Origin: Flavobacterium xanthum
GTDB lineage: Bacteria > Bacteroidota > Bacteroidia > Flavobacteriales > Flavobacteriaceae
Direction of reading: 5' to 3'
Assembly (NCBI RefSeq): GCF_900142695.1
Contig: NZ_FRBU01000033.1
Span: 1-36,132 of the forward strand
DNA: 36,132 nt
The notes under the pieces are model-generated. The model worked only from the letters and a program-made list of their open reading frames with translations. It was not told the origin of the DNA and made no database searches. The position numbers were made by a program, and so were the translations under genes. Within the stretch, counting starts at the first letter, position 1; each line of letters begins with the position of its first letter. Of the stretch, positions 14,347 to 23,462 are shown one piece after another.

Positions 14347-16815
14347 TTATTTAGGATTTAGGATTAATTCAATTCGTTTGATGGCATCTTCATAATGGTA
14401 TTTTGTTTCTGTATTTATGCCTCTCGTTTTAGCAACTGACAAAGTGTTTTTTAAGGTGTTCAACTCGCCTCTGACCAATCCTCTTATATCAGATTGTGCC
14501 ACATTGTAAAAGTCAGAAGAGCGACCTGCTTTAATTTCTTCTTTCATCAGATACCCCATTCTCTCGATGTAAGCGCGTTGTAGGTTGCGTCTATAAATGG
14601 TAACATTCGTTGGCAAAGCAGCTTCTTTCCAGATTCCTTTACGCATATCCCCAAGTAAATCGAGCGCTTTATAATTAGCTGCTCCCATTATTTCTGCATC
14701 CATTAATCGCCCAATACGCTCAAAACTCAGCACATTATTTACATGTCGGGCTTGCAAGTTGCGGAAACGCTCTGTGTATCCTGAGTAATCAATATTTTTC
14801 AAAGTAGTCACATTGACCAACCAGGTTGGAGAAGCAAAAGCATTTGTTTGCAACCATTGCATGGCTTCCTGTTGTTTGGCTTTTGGAACAACATCATAAA
14901 TAGTTCCGTTCTGGTTTGGTTTTTTAGCAGTTTCATAAACTCCTCCAACATTGGTAACGACATGTCCTACATACCTGCTCCAAACATCTAACATCTCTTT
15001 GTATAATTCATCTAAATCTTCATAATTATTAGTTACGTCACTGGTCCATTCTGATAAATGTGAGGCTACATACTGCAAGTTTTTGAGTCCATAAGTACTC
15101 GCTTTCATCGCATTATTCCCAATATCTTCTGTTTGCGAAGTAGGGTCAAAACTGCTGCTTTGTTTGCCATATTTATAAATAATATTTGCAGATTTTTCCA
15201 TTATCCATTGGTCTAATGTAGGCACTTCTGCTTCGGCGGAAGTCACATTAGGAATCACTCTGTATCCCCAATTAGTTGCGTAATGATCGTACGGCCCCAT
15301 TTTACGGATAAAACGAATGTTTTTATCTCCAGGCTGTGCAATATAATTAAAGCGCGCATAATCCATCAAACTGGCCGCGATTCCACTTTTTTGTGTAAAG
15401 TCACCATCTCGATAACTTTCGGTATCATAAGCACAACTTGCGCCCATGTTGTGGGGAAAACCAAGCGCATGTCCCACTTCGTGAGCGATAACCATACGCA
15501 TCATTTCACCCATTTCTTCCTCACTGGTGTTTAAGGTTCGTGCAGTTGGATTTGCAGCTCCGGTTTCTAATAAATAGCGGTTTCTGTAGGAGCGCAAATG
15601 GTTGTGGTACCAAATCACGTCGCTCTCGATTATTTCTCCTGTTCTTGGATCAGACACACTTGGTCCAACCGCATTACGCGTCGTACTCGCCACATACCGA
15701 ATTACAGAATACCGAATATCTTCTGGGCTGAAATCAGGATCTTGTTCCTTTGTTGGTGCATCTTTGGCAATAATTGCATTTTTAAAACCAGCTGTTTCAA
15801 AAGGCTTTTGCCAATCTTCAATACCTTGCTTGATGTACTTGCGCAGTTTTTCAGGAGTGGCAGGATCTAGATAATAAACAATAGGCTTGATAGGTTCCAC
15901 CAACTCCCCTTTGGCATAAGCGACAGGATCTTTAGGCTCCAATTTCCAGCGGCGAATGTAGGTTTTACTGTCTGATTTTAATTCGTTACTTCCATAATCG
16001 ATTTGGCTCATCGTAAACCAGCCCACGCGCGGATCAGCGAGGCGCGGTTGCATCAATTTTTCAGGCAACAGAATCATCGATTGATTCATTTGGATGCTGA
16101 TCGTTTCGGCATCTTCTTGACTAGGCGGTTTAGAAGCATTATAACTAAAATCTTGAATCACTTCAATATTCAAGGGGAAACTTTTCATTGTATTGATAAA
16201 ACTGCGAGATTCATCCAATCCTTTTACTTTATAGGTTTCTCTCATTTCAGCTGATAACCCGCTGATCGATTTTACATCTGTACCATAAAATTTAGTTACG
16301 TCAATTACCGTACTTGCTGAATCTTTGCTGAATGCAGCAATATCAAAAGCAAATAAAGTAGGCTCATAATTGTTGGATTTAACCGATATACTGATTGGCA
16401 AACTGTCATTAGCCACCGCGCTAAATGATTTCAATTTAATTAAGATTTTATCTTGAAAACGTTGCCAAACAATCAACTGTTCGTTCGTTTCGGATCCTGC
16501 ATTTACATAACCACCTCCTAAATTAGAAGGTAATTTAGACAACCGGCTCACTAAAAGCATGTCTTTATCTAAGTATTTGTTCGGGATTTCAAAAAAATAT
16601 TTTTTATCTACTTTATGAACCGTGAACAAGCCTTGATCTGAAATAGCGTCTTTGGTAATTACCTTACTGTATTCCTTGATGATAGGTTCTGGCTTCTTAT
16701 CTGGAGCGGGAAGCGCCACAGCATTTTTATCTTTTTTTCTTTTAGATTGGGCAAACTGGGTGGTGGGTATTAACAATGTGGCTGCGATTGCAGTTAAAAT
16801 GAAAAATTTCTTCAT
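14347..16815 (-). CDS. Secreted zinc-dependent metalloprotease (DUF5117/DUF5118 type, metzincin motif)
   Basis: Large exported protease, 822 residues, with a signal peptide at 1-22 (…TTQFAQ) followed by a basic linker. The zinc motif HEVGHALGFPH at residues 445-455 is a full HExxHxxGxxH metzincin signature (His445, His449, His455, catalytic Glu446). A Met-turn candidate, SLMDY, is at about 482-486. The N-terminal third matches the Bacteroidetes DUF5118/DUF5117 region, and the helical C-terminus has no recognisable cell-surface anchor. The substrate is unknown. It converges on the deaminase gene with a shared terminator and is divergent from the PhoD-like gene. Assignment to the family is from memory of the motifs. 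Confidence 0.9.
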   Translation of the reverse strand: MKKFFILTAIAATLLIPTTQFAQSKRKKDKNAVALPAPDKKPEPIIKEYSKVITKDAISDQGLFTVHKVDKKYFFEIPNKYLDKDMLLVSRLSKLPSNLGGGYVNAGSETNEQLIVWQRFQDKILIKLKSFSAVANDSLPISISVKSNNYEPTLFAFDIAAFSKDSASTVIDVTKFYGTDVKSISGLSAEMRETYKVKGLDESRSFINTMKSFPLNIEVIQDFSYNASKPPSQEDAETISIQMNQSMILLPEKLMQPRLADPRVGWFTMSQIDYGSNELKSDSKTYIRRWKLEPKDPVAYAKGELVEPIKPIVYYLDPATPEKLRKYIKQGIEDWQKPFETAGFKNAIIAKDAPTKEQDPDFSPEDIRYSVIRYVASTTRNAVGPSVSDPRTGEIIESDVIWYHNHLRSYRNRYLLETGAANPTARTLNTSEEEMGEMMRMVIAHEVGHALGFPHNMGASCAYDTESYRDGDFTQKSGIAASLMDYARFNYIAQPGDKNIRFIRKMGPYDHYATNWGYRVIPNVTSAEAEVPTLDQWIMEKSANIIYKYGKQSSSFDPTSQTEDIGNNAMKASTYGLKNLQYVASHLSEWTSDVTNNYEDLDELYKEMLDVWSRYVGHVVTNVGGVYETAKKPNQNGTIYDVVPKAKQQEAMQWLQTNAFASPTWLVNVTTLKNIDYSGYTERFRNLQARHVNNVLSFERIGRLMDAEIMGAANYKALDLLGDMRKGIWKEAALPTNVTIYRRNLQRAYIERMGYLMKEEIKAGRSSDFYNVAQSDIRGLVRGELNTLKNTLSVAKTRGINTETKYHYEDAIKRIELILNPK

Positions 16816-16844
16816 TTGGTGGTTATTTAATGGTTAATCAATAT

Positions 16845-16870
16845 CAAAAATAATTTTTAGTGTCTTCAAA
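16845..16870 (-). promoter_or_regulatory. Weak promoter candidate of the metalloprotease gene
   Basis: The minus strand has TTTG (16867-16870), only 14 bases, then TATTTTTG (16845-16852). The -7 is exact, but the spacing is short. Confidence 0.3.
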
Positions 16871-16952
16871 TTGTAAGTTAATCAACGTTTTAACTTTTAA
16901 TTAACAACTGTTTTGAGTCAAATATTTTATTTTTCAGAGGCTATCTCATGCT

Positions 16953-16982
16953 TTTGTTTGCCGTTCTTTTTTATTACATTTG
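16953..16982 (+). promoter_or_regulatory. Promoter of the PhoD-like phosphatase gene
   Basis: TTTG (16953-16956), 18 bases, then TACATTTG (16975-16982) is a full match to the Bacteroidetes pattern. It predicts a leader of roughly 100 bases. Confidence 0.5.
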
Positions 16983-17083
16983 GTCATTATGAATTTATTT
17001 TCTAGTCATTACAAGTGATGCAGTACTTCGTTTGGAACTGTGTTGATTTTTGTTAAAAATATATAACCCACAAAATATAAAAA

Positions 17084-18145
17084 ATGATTCAATATAGTTT
17101 TAATAAAATCCTCTTGTATGCAGTATTGCTTTTACTGCTTTCCTACAATGGGTATTGTCAAAAGAATATTTCAAAAATAGCTTTTGGTTCTTGTTCACAT
17201 CAAAGTAATCCGTTGCCCATTTTTGATGTTGTAGTGCAACACAAACCTGATTTATTTATCTTCCTTGGCGATAACATTTATGGAGATACGGATAACATGA
17301 CTATTCTTCAATCTAAATACGAACAGTTAGCCGCCAAGCCCTCTTTCCAAAATCTAAAAAAACACATTCCTATTATTGCAACTTGGGATGATCATGATTA
17401 TGGACAAAATGATGCCGGCAGGCATTATCCCAAAAAAGCAGAATCTAAGGAACTTTTTCTGAGTTTTTTTGATGAACCTAAAGATTCAGAAAGAAGAAAA
17501 CATAAAGGTATTTACACTTCCTATATGTATGAAAACAAAGGAAAAAAAATACAGATTATCTTGTTAGACAACCGTACTTTTAGAGATAATTACAAGAAAT
17601 ACAACGGCGAAGTTGCTGCGGATAAACGGTTTTTCTACGATCTAGATTATACTCAGCAACAAAAACCTGATTCAACCTATTTAGGAGCAGCGCAATGGAA
17701 ATGGTTGGAAGAGGAATTAAAGAAACCCGCCTCCATTAGGTTGATTGGTTCCGGATCTCAGTTTGGAATTGAATATAATGGCTATGAAGGTTGGGCTAAT
17801 TTTCCGCTGGAGCAAAAAAAATTCTTAAATCTCATCAAAAAGACAAAAGCTAATGGTGTTTTATTTTTAACAGGAGACGTACATTATGCTGAAATTTCGA
17901 AACTTACTGAACCAGATCTCTATCCTATTTATGATGTAACTTCCAGCGGTCTTTCCTCCACTTGGCATTTTGCTACACCAAATAAAAATAGAATTGAAGG
18001 TCCCATTATGGAAAATCATTTTGGCTTAATTACTATCGATTGGAAAAATAAAATTCCAAAAATAAAAATGGAAATTTGGGATAGTTCCGACAATCAGCGC
18101 ATAGAATACACGGTTGGATTGGATGAAATTAGTTTTAAAAAATAA
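17084..18145 (+). CDS. Exported PhoD-like alkaline phosphatase family protein
   Basis: Metallophosphoesterase-type phosphatase, 353 residues, periplasmic or secreted (signal peptide 1-25 ending GYCQ). The PhoD-like motifs appear in order: FGSC at 34-37, LGDNIYGD at 61-68 (metal ligand Asp63), WDDHDYG at 101-107, LLDNRT, and TGDVHYAE around 263-270 (His267). It is shorter than classical PhoD, which carries an extra N-terminal beta domain; the layout resembles the PhoD-related 'alkaline phosphatase D' proteins common in Bacteroidetes. No phosphate transport or phosphate-regulon gene is adjacent. A phosphodiesterase or phosphomonoesterase role is inferred from the family. Confidence 0.88.
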   Translation: MIQYSFNKILLYAVLLLLLSYNGYCQKNISKIAFGSCSHQSNPLPIFDVVVQHKPDLFIFLGDNIYGDTDNMTILQSKYEQLAAKPSFQNLKKHIPIIATWDDHDYGQNDAGRHYPKKAESKELFLSFFDEPKDSERRKHKGIYTSYMYENKGKKIQIILLDNRTFRDNYKKYNGEVAADKRFFYDLDYTQQQKPDSTYLGAAQWKWLEEELKKPASIRLIGSGSQFGIEYNGYEGWANFPLEQKKFLNLIKKTKANGVLFLTGDVHYAEISKLTEPDLYPIYDVTSSGLSSTWHFATPNKNRIEGPIMENHFGLITIDWKNKIPKIKMEIWDSSDNQRIEYTVGLDEISFKK

Positions 18146-18351
18146 CCTTTTTTTGGACAACGCGTTACAGAAGAATTGAAAACGACTTGGTGGTCTATTT
18201 TTTACTTCGATCTGTCCAAAATTACAAAAGAATTTGATTTTCAGAATACTACATAGAAAGTTGCTACTATTGTATTGACTTTATTCACTAAAAAAATGTT
18301 GTTTTATTCTGAAGAGTTGAAACAAATTTTAATAACTCCAAAAAAAACATT

Positions 18352-18798
18352 ATGAATTATAAAACATTACTTTACTCGATTATTGCAGTAACACTAATTG
18401 CTTGTAATCAAAAGAGTGACGAATCAGAAAATATCAAAAAACTGCTAGAGAAAGAATCAGCAACATGGAGAGCCGGAGATGGAAAAGGACATGCCGAATG
18501 CTGGCATATCCAACCCTATAGCAGAATATTAGTTTCAACAATAGATGGACACACTTTAGATATTCCTGCAATTGCAATGACCAATACAGATCCAAAATCT
18601 ATGGGGAATGGCGGCTATGCAATCAATACAAATTACAAAATGAGTATTAAGGAAAATAATGCTTGGGTGAGTCATGACGAAGTTTCTACTGCAAAAGATG
18701 GTAAAAGAAGTTACTCCCATGAAATTAGATTGGTAGAAAAAATAAAAGGAGAGTGGAAATTGGTAGGACAGTCCATTCATATCTATAAATTAGAATGA
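18352..18798 (+). CDS. Small lipoprotein, possibly NTF2/SnoaL-like fold (DUF4440 type)
   Basis: 148-residue lipoprotein: the lipobox TLIAC places the lipidated cysteine at residue 18, after a hydrophobic signal. The mature part begins with a helix (IKKLLEKESATWRAGDGKGH) followed by Trp/His-containing strands, with WVSHDEVSTA and a C-terminal strand GEWKLVGQSIHIYKL. That order, helix then curved sheet ending in a W-K-x-x-x-x-x-x-H strand, is typical of NTF2-like proteins such as DUF4440, but the resemblance is only by pattern. The function is unknown. It ends at an intrinsic terminator, and a 206-base gap separates it from the phosphatase gene. Confidence 0.75.
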   Translation: MNYKTLLYSIIAVTLIACNQKSDESENIKKLLEKESATWRAGDGKGHAECWHIQPYSRILVSTIDGHTLDIPAIAMTNTDPKSMGNGGYAINTNYKMSIKENNAWVSHDEVSTAKDGKRSYSHEIRLVEKIKGEWKLVGQSIHIYKLE

Positions 18799-18799
18799 T

Positions 18800-18833
18800 A
18801 GCGCAAAAGTGACATAATTTTCGCTTTTTTTTT
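18800..18833 (+). terminator. Intrinsic terminator after the lipoprotein gene
   Basis: AGCG-c-AAAA (18800-18808) pairs with TTTTCGCT (18818-18825), with one bulged C and a 9-base loop, followed by a T-run of eight. Confidence 0.7.
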
Positions 18834-18962
18834 AACGACAATTTATCTATAAAATTTTATAATTTTATGTAATTATGCAGCATGACACTAGGCTTTAGAA
18901 ACAGTACTTTTATCCCTTATTTCTGGGGATTTATGTCCTTGCAAGTGGATGCAGTGCATACC

Positions 18963-18979
18963 TACAAGAACAACTTGTA
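18963..18979. repeat. Short hairpin after the single receiver gene
   Basis: TACAAG (18963-18968) and CTTGTA (18974-18979) flank a 5-base loop, nine bases beyond the minus-strand stop codon. There is no T-run, so termination is uncertain. Confidence 0.3.
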
Positions 18980-18987
18980 CCTGCTTT

Positions 18988-19353
18988 TTATTTCTTAAGC
19001 AGCAGGCGTTTTACTCTAACAGATAATTCATTCGGACTGAATGGTTTTGTTATAAAGTCATCTGCTCCAAGCTCAAAAGCTTCCAAAACTGTTTTCTCCA
19101 ATCCCACTGCAGACAGCATGATTATTGGGATGTTCAATTTCAACTCGATTTTTACTTTTTTGACAATATCTAAACCGGTTACAAATGGCATCATAATATC
19201 TGAAATTATTAAATCTGGATTTTCAGAAACAATTTTTTCTAGTGCAATCTGACCGTTTGGACATAAAAGGACTTTATATCCTTCTCTAACCAATTTAAAT
19301 TCCATGGCTTTTGACATCATTTCGTCATCCTCAGCAACTAAAATTGTTTTCAT
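18988..19353 (-). CDS. Stand-alone response regulator receiver (CheY-like)
   Basis: Single REC domain of 121 residues with all the conserved positions: acidic pair Asp9/Asp10 (AEDDE), phosphoacceptor Asp52 (IISDIMMP), Ser81 (MLSA) and Lys103 (FITKPF). There is no output domain, so it must act by protein-protein contact or as a phosphate relay partner. It lies last in the minus-strand signalling block, 148 bases after the hybrid kinase, and may have its own promoter. A phosphotransfer partner could be the HPt domain at the end of that kinase; this is inferred from position only. Confidence 0.92.
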   Translation of the reverse strand: MKTILVAEDDEMMSKAMEFKLVREGYKVLLCPNGQIALEKIVSENPDLIISDIMMPFVTGLDIVKKVKIELKLNIPIIMLSAVGLEKTVLEAFELGADDFITKPFSPNELSVRVKRLLLKK

Positions 19354-19501
19354 ATTAACTGGTTTTATAGATTCATACTAAAAGCAGCACAATTGTATTC
19401 CCCCGTCATTTGATTTTTCAGGAGAATTAATTTCTAAAAATAAGATTTTTTACACTGCCTTAATCGCAAATTCATAGGACAACAACAATTAAAGCTCCTA
19501 T

Positions 19502-21859
19502 TTACGAATAAAGCTCGATCGCTACCTGTAATTCCTTGATAGCCAACTGGCAAATAGCATTTAACTTAATAACTTCCTCTATTCTTTTTTGTCCTAGAGG
19601 GTTTATTTCAATTTCTTTTTCAATAATGTCAACACATTGAGATCCTTTGACCATCCCTAACAAACTTAGAGAGGACTTAAGCTTATGGATTTCTTCTTTC
19701 AAAATTATGAGATCATTATTCTCATTAGATTTCAGAATTATTTCCATTGTTTCTGGTGTGTTTTCTAAAAAAAGCGTGATCATCTCTTTAATAAAAGTCT
19801 CATCACCTTCCGAAAACTCTTTCAAATATTTAAGATCAACTAGTTTTTCTGCTGTTAATTCTTCCTTTTGCACAACTGAAGAGTGTGTCATGTTTACTTT
19901 ATTTACCTTTAAATTTAAATACAATTTATTCAATAACACATCAAAATCATAGGGCTTAGATAAATAATCATTCATTCCATTTTCAAGGCATTTTCGTTCT
20001 TCCTCAACAGTGGCATGCGCTGTTAATGCAATAATAGGAATCCCCGCTTTTTCTCCCATGTTAGACCTAATATAATTAGCGAGTTCAATACCATCCATTT
20101 CAGGCATTTGTATGTCTAACAAGATAATATCATAAGCCGTTTTTTCTATCTTTTCAATTGCTTTTTTTCCGTTTTCAGCAACATCAATTTCTTTCCCCCA
20201 TTTTTCAAACACTTTGATTGCCAGAAGTTGATTGAGCTCGTTGTCCTCCACTAAGAGTATTTTGACCTCCTTTAAAAAATCTGGAGCAATGGTTTTGTTT
20301 GTCAACTGAGGCGACATCGTAATTCCCTTTTCCGCTTTTTTATACACTAAAGAAAAGGAGAATTCACTTCCTTTAGAAACTGCACTTTCAACACTAATTT
20401 TGCCTCCCTGCAACTCAACAAGATTACGTGTAATTGTAAGTCCAAGTCCTGTTCCACCATATTTTCTTGTTGTTTCATTTGATGCCTGATTGAAACTTTC
20501 AAATATGGAATTTACTTTATCGCTTGGAATACCAATGCCGGTATCGATAATTGAAAATTTCAATTTGCATTCTGATGCTGTTTCCTGCACTTCAGTAACT
20601 ACTAATTCTACAAAACCTTTTTCGGTAAATTTAAGTGCATTCCCCAGTAAGTTTACTAATATTTGAGATAACTTCGTAGGATCACCAATTAGATTATCAG
20701 TTATTTTGGAATCAATATCGTATAACAATTTTATTTTCTTCTCTTTTGCATTTTGAGCCAATAACTCAATAACCGAAGAAACTGTTTTTGATAGCGAAAA
20801 TTTCACCTCTTCAAAAGTCATTTTATCTGCTTCAATTTTTGAAAAGTCAAGAATATCATTAATAATAAACATCAAGTTTTGACTGGCTTTTTTAATAGCC
20901 TCTACACTTTGCTTCTGGCTATTATCTAATTTAGTACCTTCGAGAATTTTGGCAAATCCAATAATACCATTCATAGGAGTCCGAATCTCGTGGCTCATAT
21001 TCGTTAAAAACTGTTCTTTTACAACTACTGCTTTTTCAGCTAATTCCTTAGCCTTTATAAGCTCAGCCTCTGTTCGTTTCTGCTCGCTAATATCTTGAAT
21101 GGTTCCAAGTATTTTACAAGGTTTGTCTCTATCATCATTCAAACATTTAATAAATTGCTTGATGTATTTTACAGTTCCTTTTTTACTAGTTATACTATGA
21201 TGAAATTGTACTTCCGTTTTTGTGGTTTTAACGTGTTTTAGATTAGTTTCAAAAAGGGCTAAATCTTCGTCATCTGTAAAACAGGATTTAAAAAAATCAA
21301 CTGAAGCAATCTTCTGGTTTTCAACTTCAAAAATAGCAAAAAATTCATCTGAAAAATACACCTCATTATTGCTTAAATTAATTTCCCAGCTCCCTATTTT
21401 AGCTAATTTTTGCGCTTCAAGAAGTCGATTTGAATTGACTTTCAAAGCTAGTTCGGTAACTTTTCTAAGTTTTAAACTTTCATGCGACTTAATGGCATTC
21501 CTGATACTTTGAGATACCCCATCTGGAGTCAGTAACGTTTTTGGAATATAATCTGAGGCGCCACTTAATATTGCTTGACTAGCGATTTTTTCATCTCCTT
21601 GTGAGGTTACAAAAATTACAGGCGTCTCAATATCCAAATCTCTAATTTTCTTCAAAAAAGAAATTCCATCGGTTTCGGGCATCATATAATCTAAAAAAAT
21701 TAAGTCATACTCCAATGTTGTAATTTTTTCAATTCCATCTTTTGCAGAAAAAACGCTATCGACCTCAGCAATTATGCCAGATTGCGCAATGGAACGAGTG
21801 ATCGTGATCGCATCGATTTTATCATCGTCAATTATTAATATTCTTAAAACTTGGGCCAT
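19502..21859 (-). CDS. Hybrid sensor histidine kinase: REC-PAS-HisKA-HATPase-REC-HPt
   Basis: 785-residue soluble phosphorelay protein with no membrane segment. In order: N-terminal receiver (Asp57 in FLDYMMPETDG) at 1-125; a PAS domain of the KIGSWE type at about 150-265; HisKA with His290 in MSHEIRTPMNGI; HATPase with N box (LLGNALKF), DTGIGIP and GGTGLGL at about 330-520; a second receiver with Asp582 in LLDIQMPEMDG at about 535-655; and a C-terminal HPt with His725 in EEIHKLKSSLSLLG. The full His-Asp-His chain is present, and the extra N-terminal receiver makes it an input as well as an output. It starts 9 bases after the degenerate receiver gene, in the same likely operon. The stimulus is unknown. 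Confidence 0.93.
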   Translation of the reverse strand: MAQVLRILIIDDDKIDAITITRSIAQSGIIAEVDSVFSAKDGIEKITTLEYDLIFLDYMMPETDGISFLKKIRDLDIETPVIFVTSQGDEKIASQAILSGASDYIPKTLLTPDGVSQSIRNAIKSHESLKLRKVTELALKVNSNRLLEAQKLAKIGSWEINLSNNEVYFSDEFFAIFEVENQKIASVDFFKSCFTDDEDLALFETNLKHVKTTKTEVQFHHSITSKKGTVKYIKQFIKCLNDDRDKPCKILGTIQDISEQKRTEAELIKAKELAEKAVVVKEQFLTNMSHEIRTPMNGIIGFAKILEGTKLDNSQKQSVEAIKKASQNLMFIINDILDFSKIEADKMTFEEVKFSLSKTVSSVIELLAQNAKEKKIKLLYDIDSKITDNLIGDPTKLSQILVNLLGNALKFTEKGFVELVVTEVQETASECKLKFSIIDTGIGIPSDKVNSIFESFNQASNETTRKYGGTGLGLTITRNLVELQGGKISVESAVSKGSEFSFSLVYKKAEKGITMSPQLTNKTIAPDFLKEVKILLVEDNELNQLLAIKVFEKWGKEIDVAENGKKAIEKIEKTAYDIILLDIQMPEMDGIELANYIRSNMGEKAGIPIIALTAHATVEEERKCLENGMNDYLSKPYDFDVLLNKLYLNLKVNKVNMTHSSVVQKEELTAEKLVDLKYLKEFSEGDETFIKEMITLFLENTPETMEIILKSNENNDLIILKEEIHKLKSSLSLLGMVKGSQCVDIIEKEIEINPLGQKRIEEVIKLNAICQLAIKELQVAIELYS

Positions 21860-21868
21860 AGTATGCTT

Positions 21869-22291
21869 TTATTTTTGACTAGAAAATTCAATAATATTCC
21901 AATATTCATTGAGGACTGAAACGAATGAGTTTAGAGTTTGGCTTTCAAATGACATGGGAATATATCCTGCAATATTCAAATTCAAAGCTGCTGCTTTATT
22001 TATTTCATTTTCTGAATCTGTGATTACAAAAACTAAAATTGATTTTAAATCCGTATGATTTCGTATTGAATTTAAAAATTGTATTCCTTCATTCTTCGTC
22101 CTGTTGACATCGATTAAAATTATTTTAGGTATCGGGCTTAATTTTTGAGAGCCATCTAGCATCGACCATGCCTCATTTTCATTTGCAGCTGAAAATAAAG
22201 TATGTTTCACCTCTATTTCTGAAAAAGATTTTCTGAAGCTTTCGATGATAGCCTTTCTATTGTCGACCAATAAGATACTTGCATTTCCCAT
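21869..22291 (-). CDS. Degenerate receiver-domain protein (Rcp1-like) lacking the conserved lysine
   Basis: 140-residue stand-alone REC-like protein, a clear paralogue of the next gene upstream (both end with the AGYI…SF segment and a helix with a Trp). The phosphoacceptor Asp61 (LIDVN) and Thr91 are kept. However, the acidic pair is reduced to Asp10-Asn11 (LLVDNRK), the DxxMPxxNG loop is DVNRTKNEG, and AGYILKPLSF of the paralogue becomes AGYIPMSF. This removes two residues, including the conserved Lys. Such a receiver probably cannot undergo the normal phosphorylation switch and may act as a phosphorylation-independent partner. The ORF is intact and tightly packed, so it is unlikely to be a pseudogene. 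Confidence 0.85.
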   Translation of the reverse strand: MGNASILLVDNRKAIIESFRKSFSEIEVKHTLFSAANENEAWSMLDGSQKLSPIPKIILIDVNRTKNEGIQFLNSIRNHTDLKSILVFVITDSENEINKAAALNLNIAGYIPMSFESQTLNSFVSVLNEYWNIIEFSSQK

Positions 22292-22312
22292 AACAAAAAT
22301 GAATTGGATATA

Positions 22313-22723
22313 TTACAGTTCACATAATTGCCAGAAGTTCTTGAGAGTAGCCACTGAAGTCAAAAACTTTTCAAAAGAAAGTGGCTTAAGGATATATCCC
22401 GCAACATTCAAATTGTAAGCATTTATCTTGTCACTATCCTCGTTTGAAGTGGTCATAACAAAAACAGATATGTTTTTAAGTTTCTCGTTTTCCCTCATTA
22501 TTTTAAGAAACTCAATCCCATTCATTTTTGGCATATTAATGTCTAGAATGATAATTTTAGGCAGCGGAATAATATGGTTTTCCAGCATTTCAAGTGCTTC
22601 CACTCCATTTCCGGCTACAAAAAGCGGGTTCATGATATTATTTTTAGAGAAGGCTCTTTTTACATTCATTACATCTACTTCATCGTCTTCGACCAATAAA
22701 ATATTTACCAATTTTTGGTTCAT
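22313..22723 (-). CDS. Stand-alone response regulator, Rcp1-like receiver
   Basis: 136-residue receiver of the Rcp1 subgroup that partners phytochrome-type kinases, recognisable by LLVEDDEVD, the insertion before the phosphorylation site, and AGYILKPLSFEKF. All key residues are present: Asp13/Asp14, Asp61 (IILDINMPKMNG), Thr91 and Lys113. There is no output domain. It starts 4 bases after the small kinase gene, so the kinase-receiver pair is probably cotranslated and cognate. The following gene is its degenerate copy. Confidence 0.92.
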   Translation of the reverse strand: MNQKLVNILLVEDDEVDVMNVKRAFSKNNIMNPLFVAGNGVEALEMLENHIIPLPKIIILDINMPKMNGIEFLKIMRENEKLKNISVFVMTTSNEDSDKINAYNLNVAGYILKPLSFEKFLTSVATLKNFWQLCEL

Positions 22724-22727
22724 AATT

Positions 22728-23456
22728 TTAATTTTTTAATATTATTATTTTAGGCCAAATTAACGTAAAAATTGAGCCATTGTTTATACCAGCAGAATAT
22801 TTAATTTTTCCTCCCACCAATTTCATGATTTTACAACTGATGGCTAATCCTGCTCCAGTTGTATCCACAACATCTTTAGAATTAACAGTGTAAAAAATAG
22901 AGAAAATTTTAGACGCTACTTGTTCGGGTATTCCGGGGCCATTATCGCTAACTTTTATTTCATAGTCGCTTTCGGTTTCTACAACCTCAACACCTACTTT
23001 TCTATTTTCTTTATCGTGAAATCGGACGGCATTGTCGAGTACACTCAATATCACTTTTTGCAATTTCGCTCCTAAAGTTAAACAATTTTCATTAATAAGA
23101 GTCGTGTTTAAAGTAAATTCAACGTTGGAATTAGGCTCCAATAATGCAATACTATTTGCCATCATTTTAGAAATATTCACTTCATAAAATTCCAATTCTA
23201 CCCGATCCACGCGAGAAAGTTCCAACAGTCCATTCATCATGTTTTCCATTCGATTGACTCTGTTTTTCAGCAAGCTTAAGTTTGCAAGCACTTCTTGATT
23301 TTCAACGGCTCCTAAATCCTCTTCAATCCACGTGGTTATATTTGAAATTGCCCGCATAGGCGATTTTATATCATGTGAGACTATATACACAAATTCTTCA
23401 AACTCTTTTTTAAGGGCTACTAATTCCTGTTGACATTTATCTTCTGCTTCCTTCAT
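22728..23456 (-). CDS. Short sensor histidine kinase (HisKA-HATPase only)
   Basis: 242-residue cytosolic kinase core without any sensor domain. After about 20 residues of charged coiled coil comes the dimerisation helix with His28 in IVSHDIKSPM, then the ATPase with N box LDNAVRF, DNGPGIP and the G2 box TTGAGLAI. The H box and coil closely resemble the C-terminal part of the 772-residue kinase upstream (VSHDLKAPLRAI, DNGPGIA, STGIGLSI), suggesting a partial duplication. Lacking a sensor, it may be driven by a heterodimer partner or by the neighbouring kinase. It starts 6 bases after that gene. Confidence 0.9.
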   Translation of the reverse strand: MKEAEDKCQQELVALKKEFEEFVYIVSHDIKSPMRAISNITTWIEEDLGAVENQEVLANLSLLKNRVNRMENMMNGLLELSRVDRVELEFYEVNISKMMANSIALLEPNSNVEFTLNTTLINENCLTLGAKLQKVILSVLDNAVRFHDKENRKVGVEVVETESDYEIKVSDNGPGIPEQVASKIFSIFYTVNSKDVVDTTGAGLAISCKIMKLVGGKIKYSAGINNGSIFTLIWPKIIILKN

Positions 23457-23462
23457 CGTTGT

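Noticed and set aside
15283..16254. Several open frames on the plus strand opposite the metalloprotease
   Set aside because: They overlap a strong, motif-complete gene in antisense and encode Arg/Ser/Cys-rich sequences without domain patterns.
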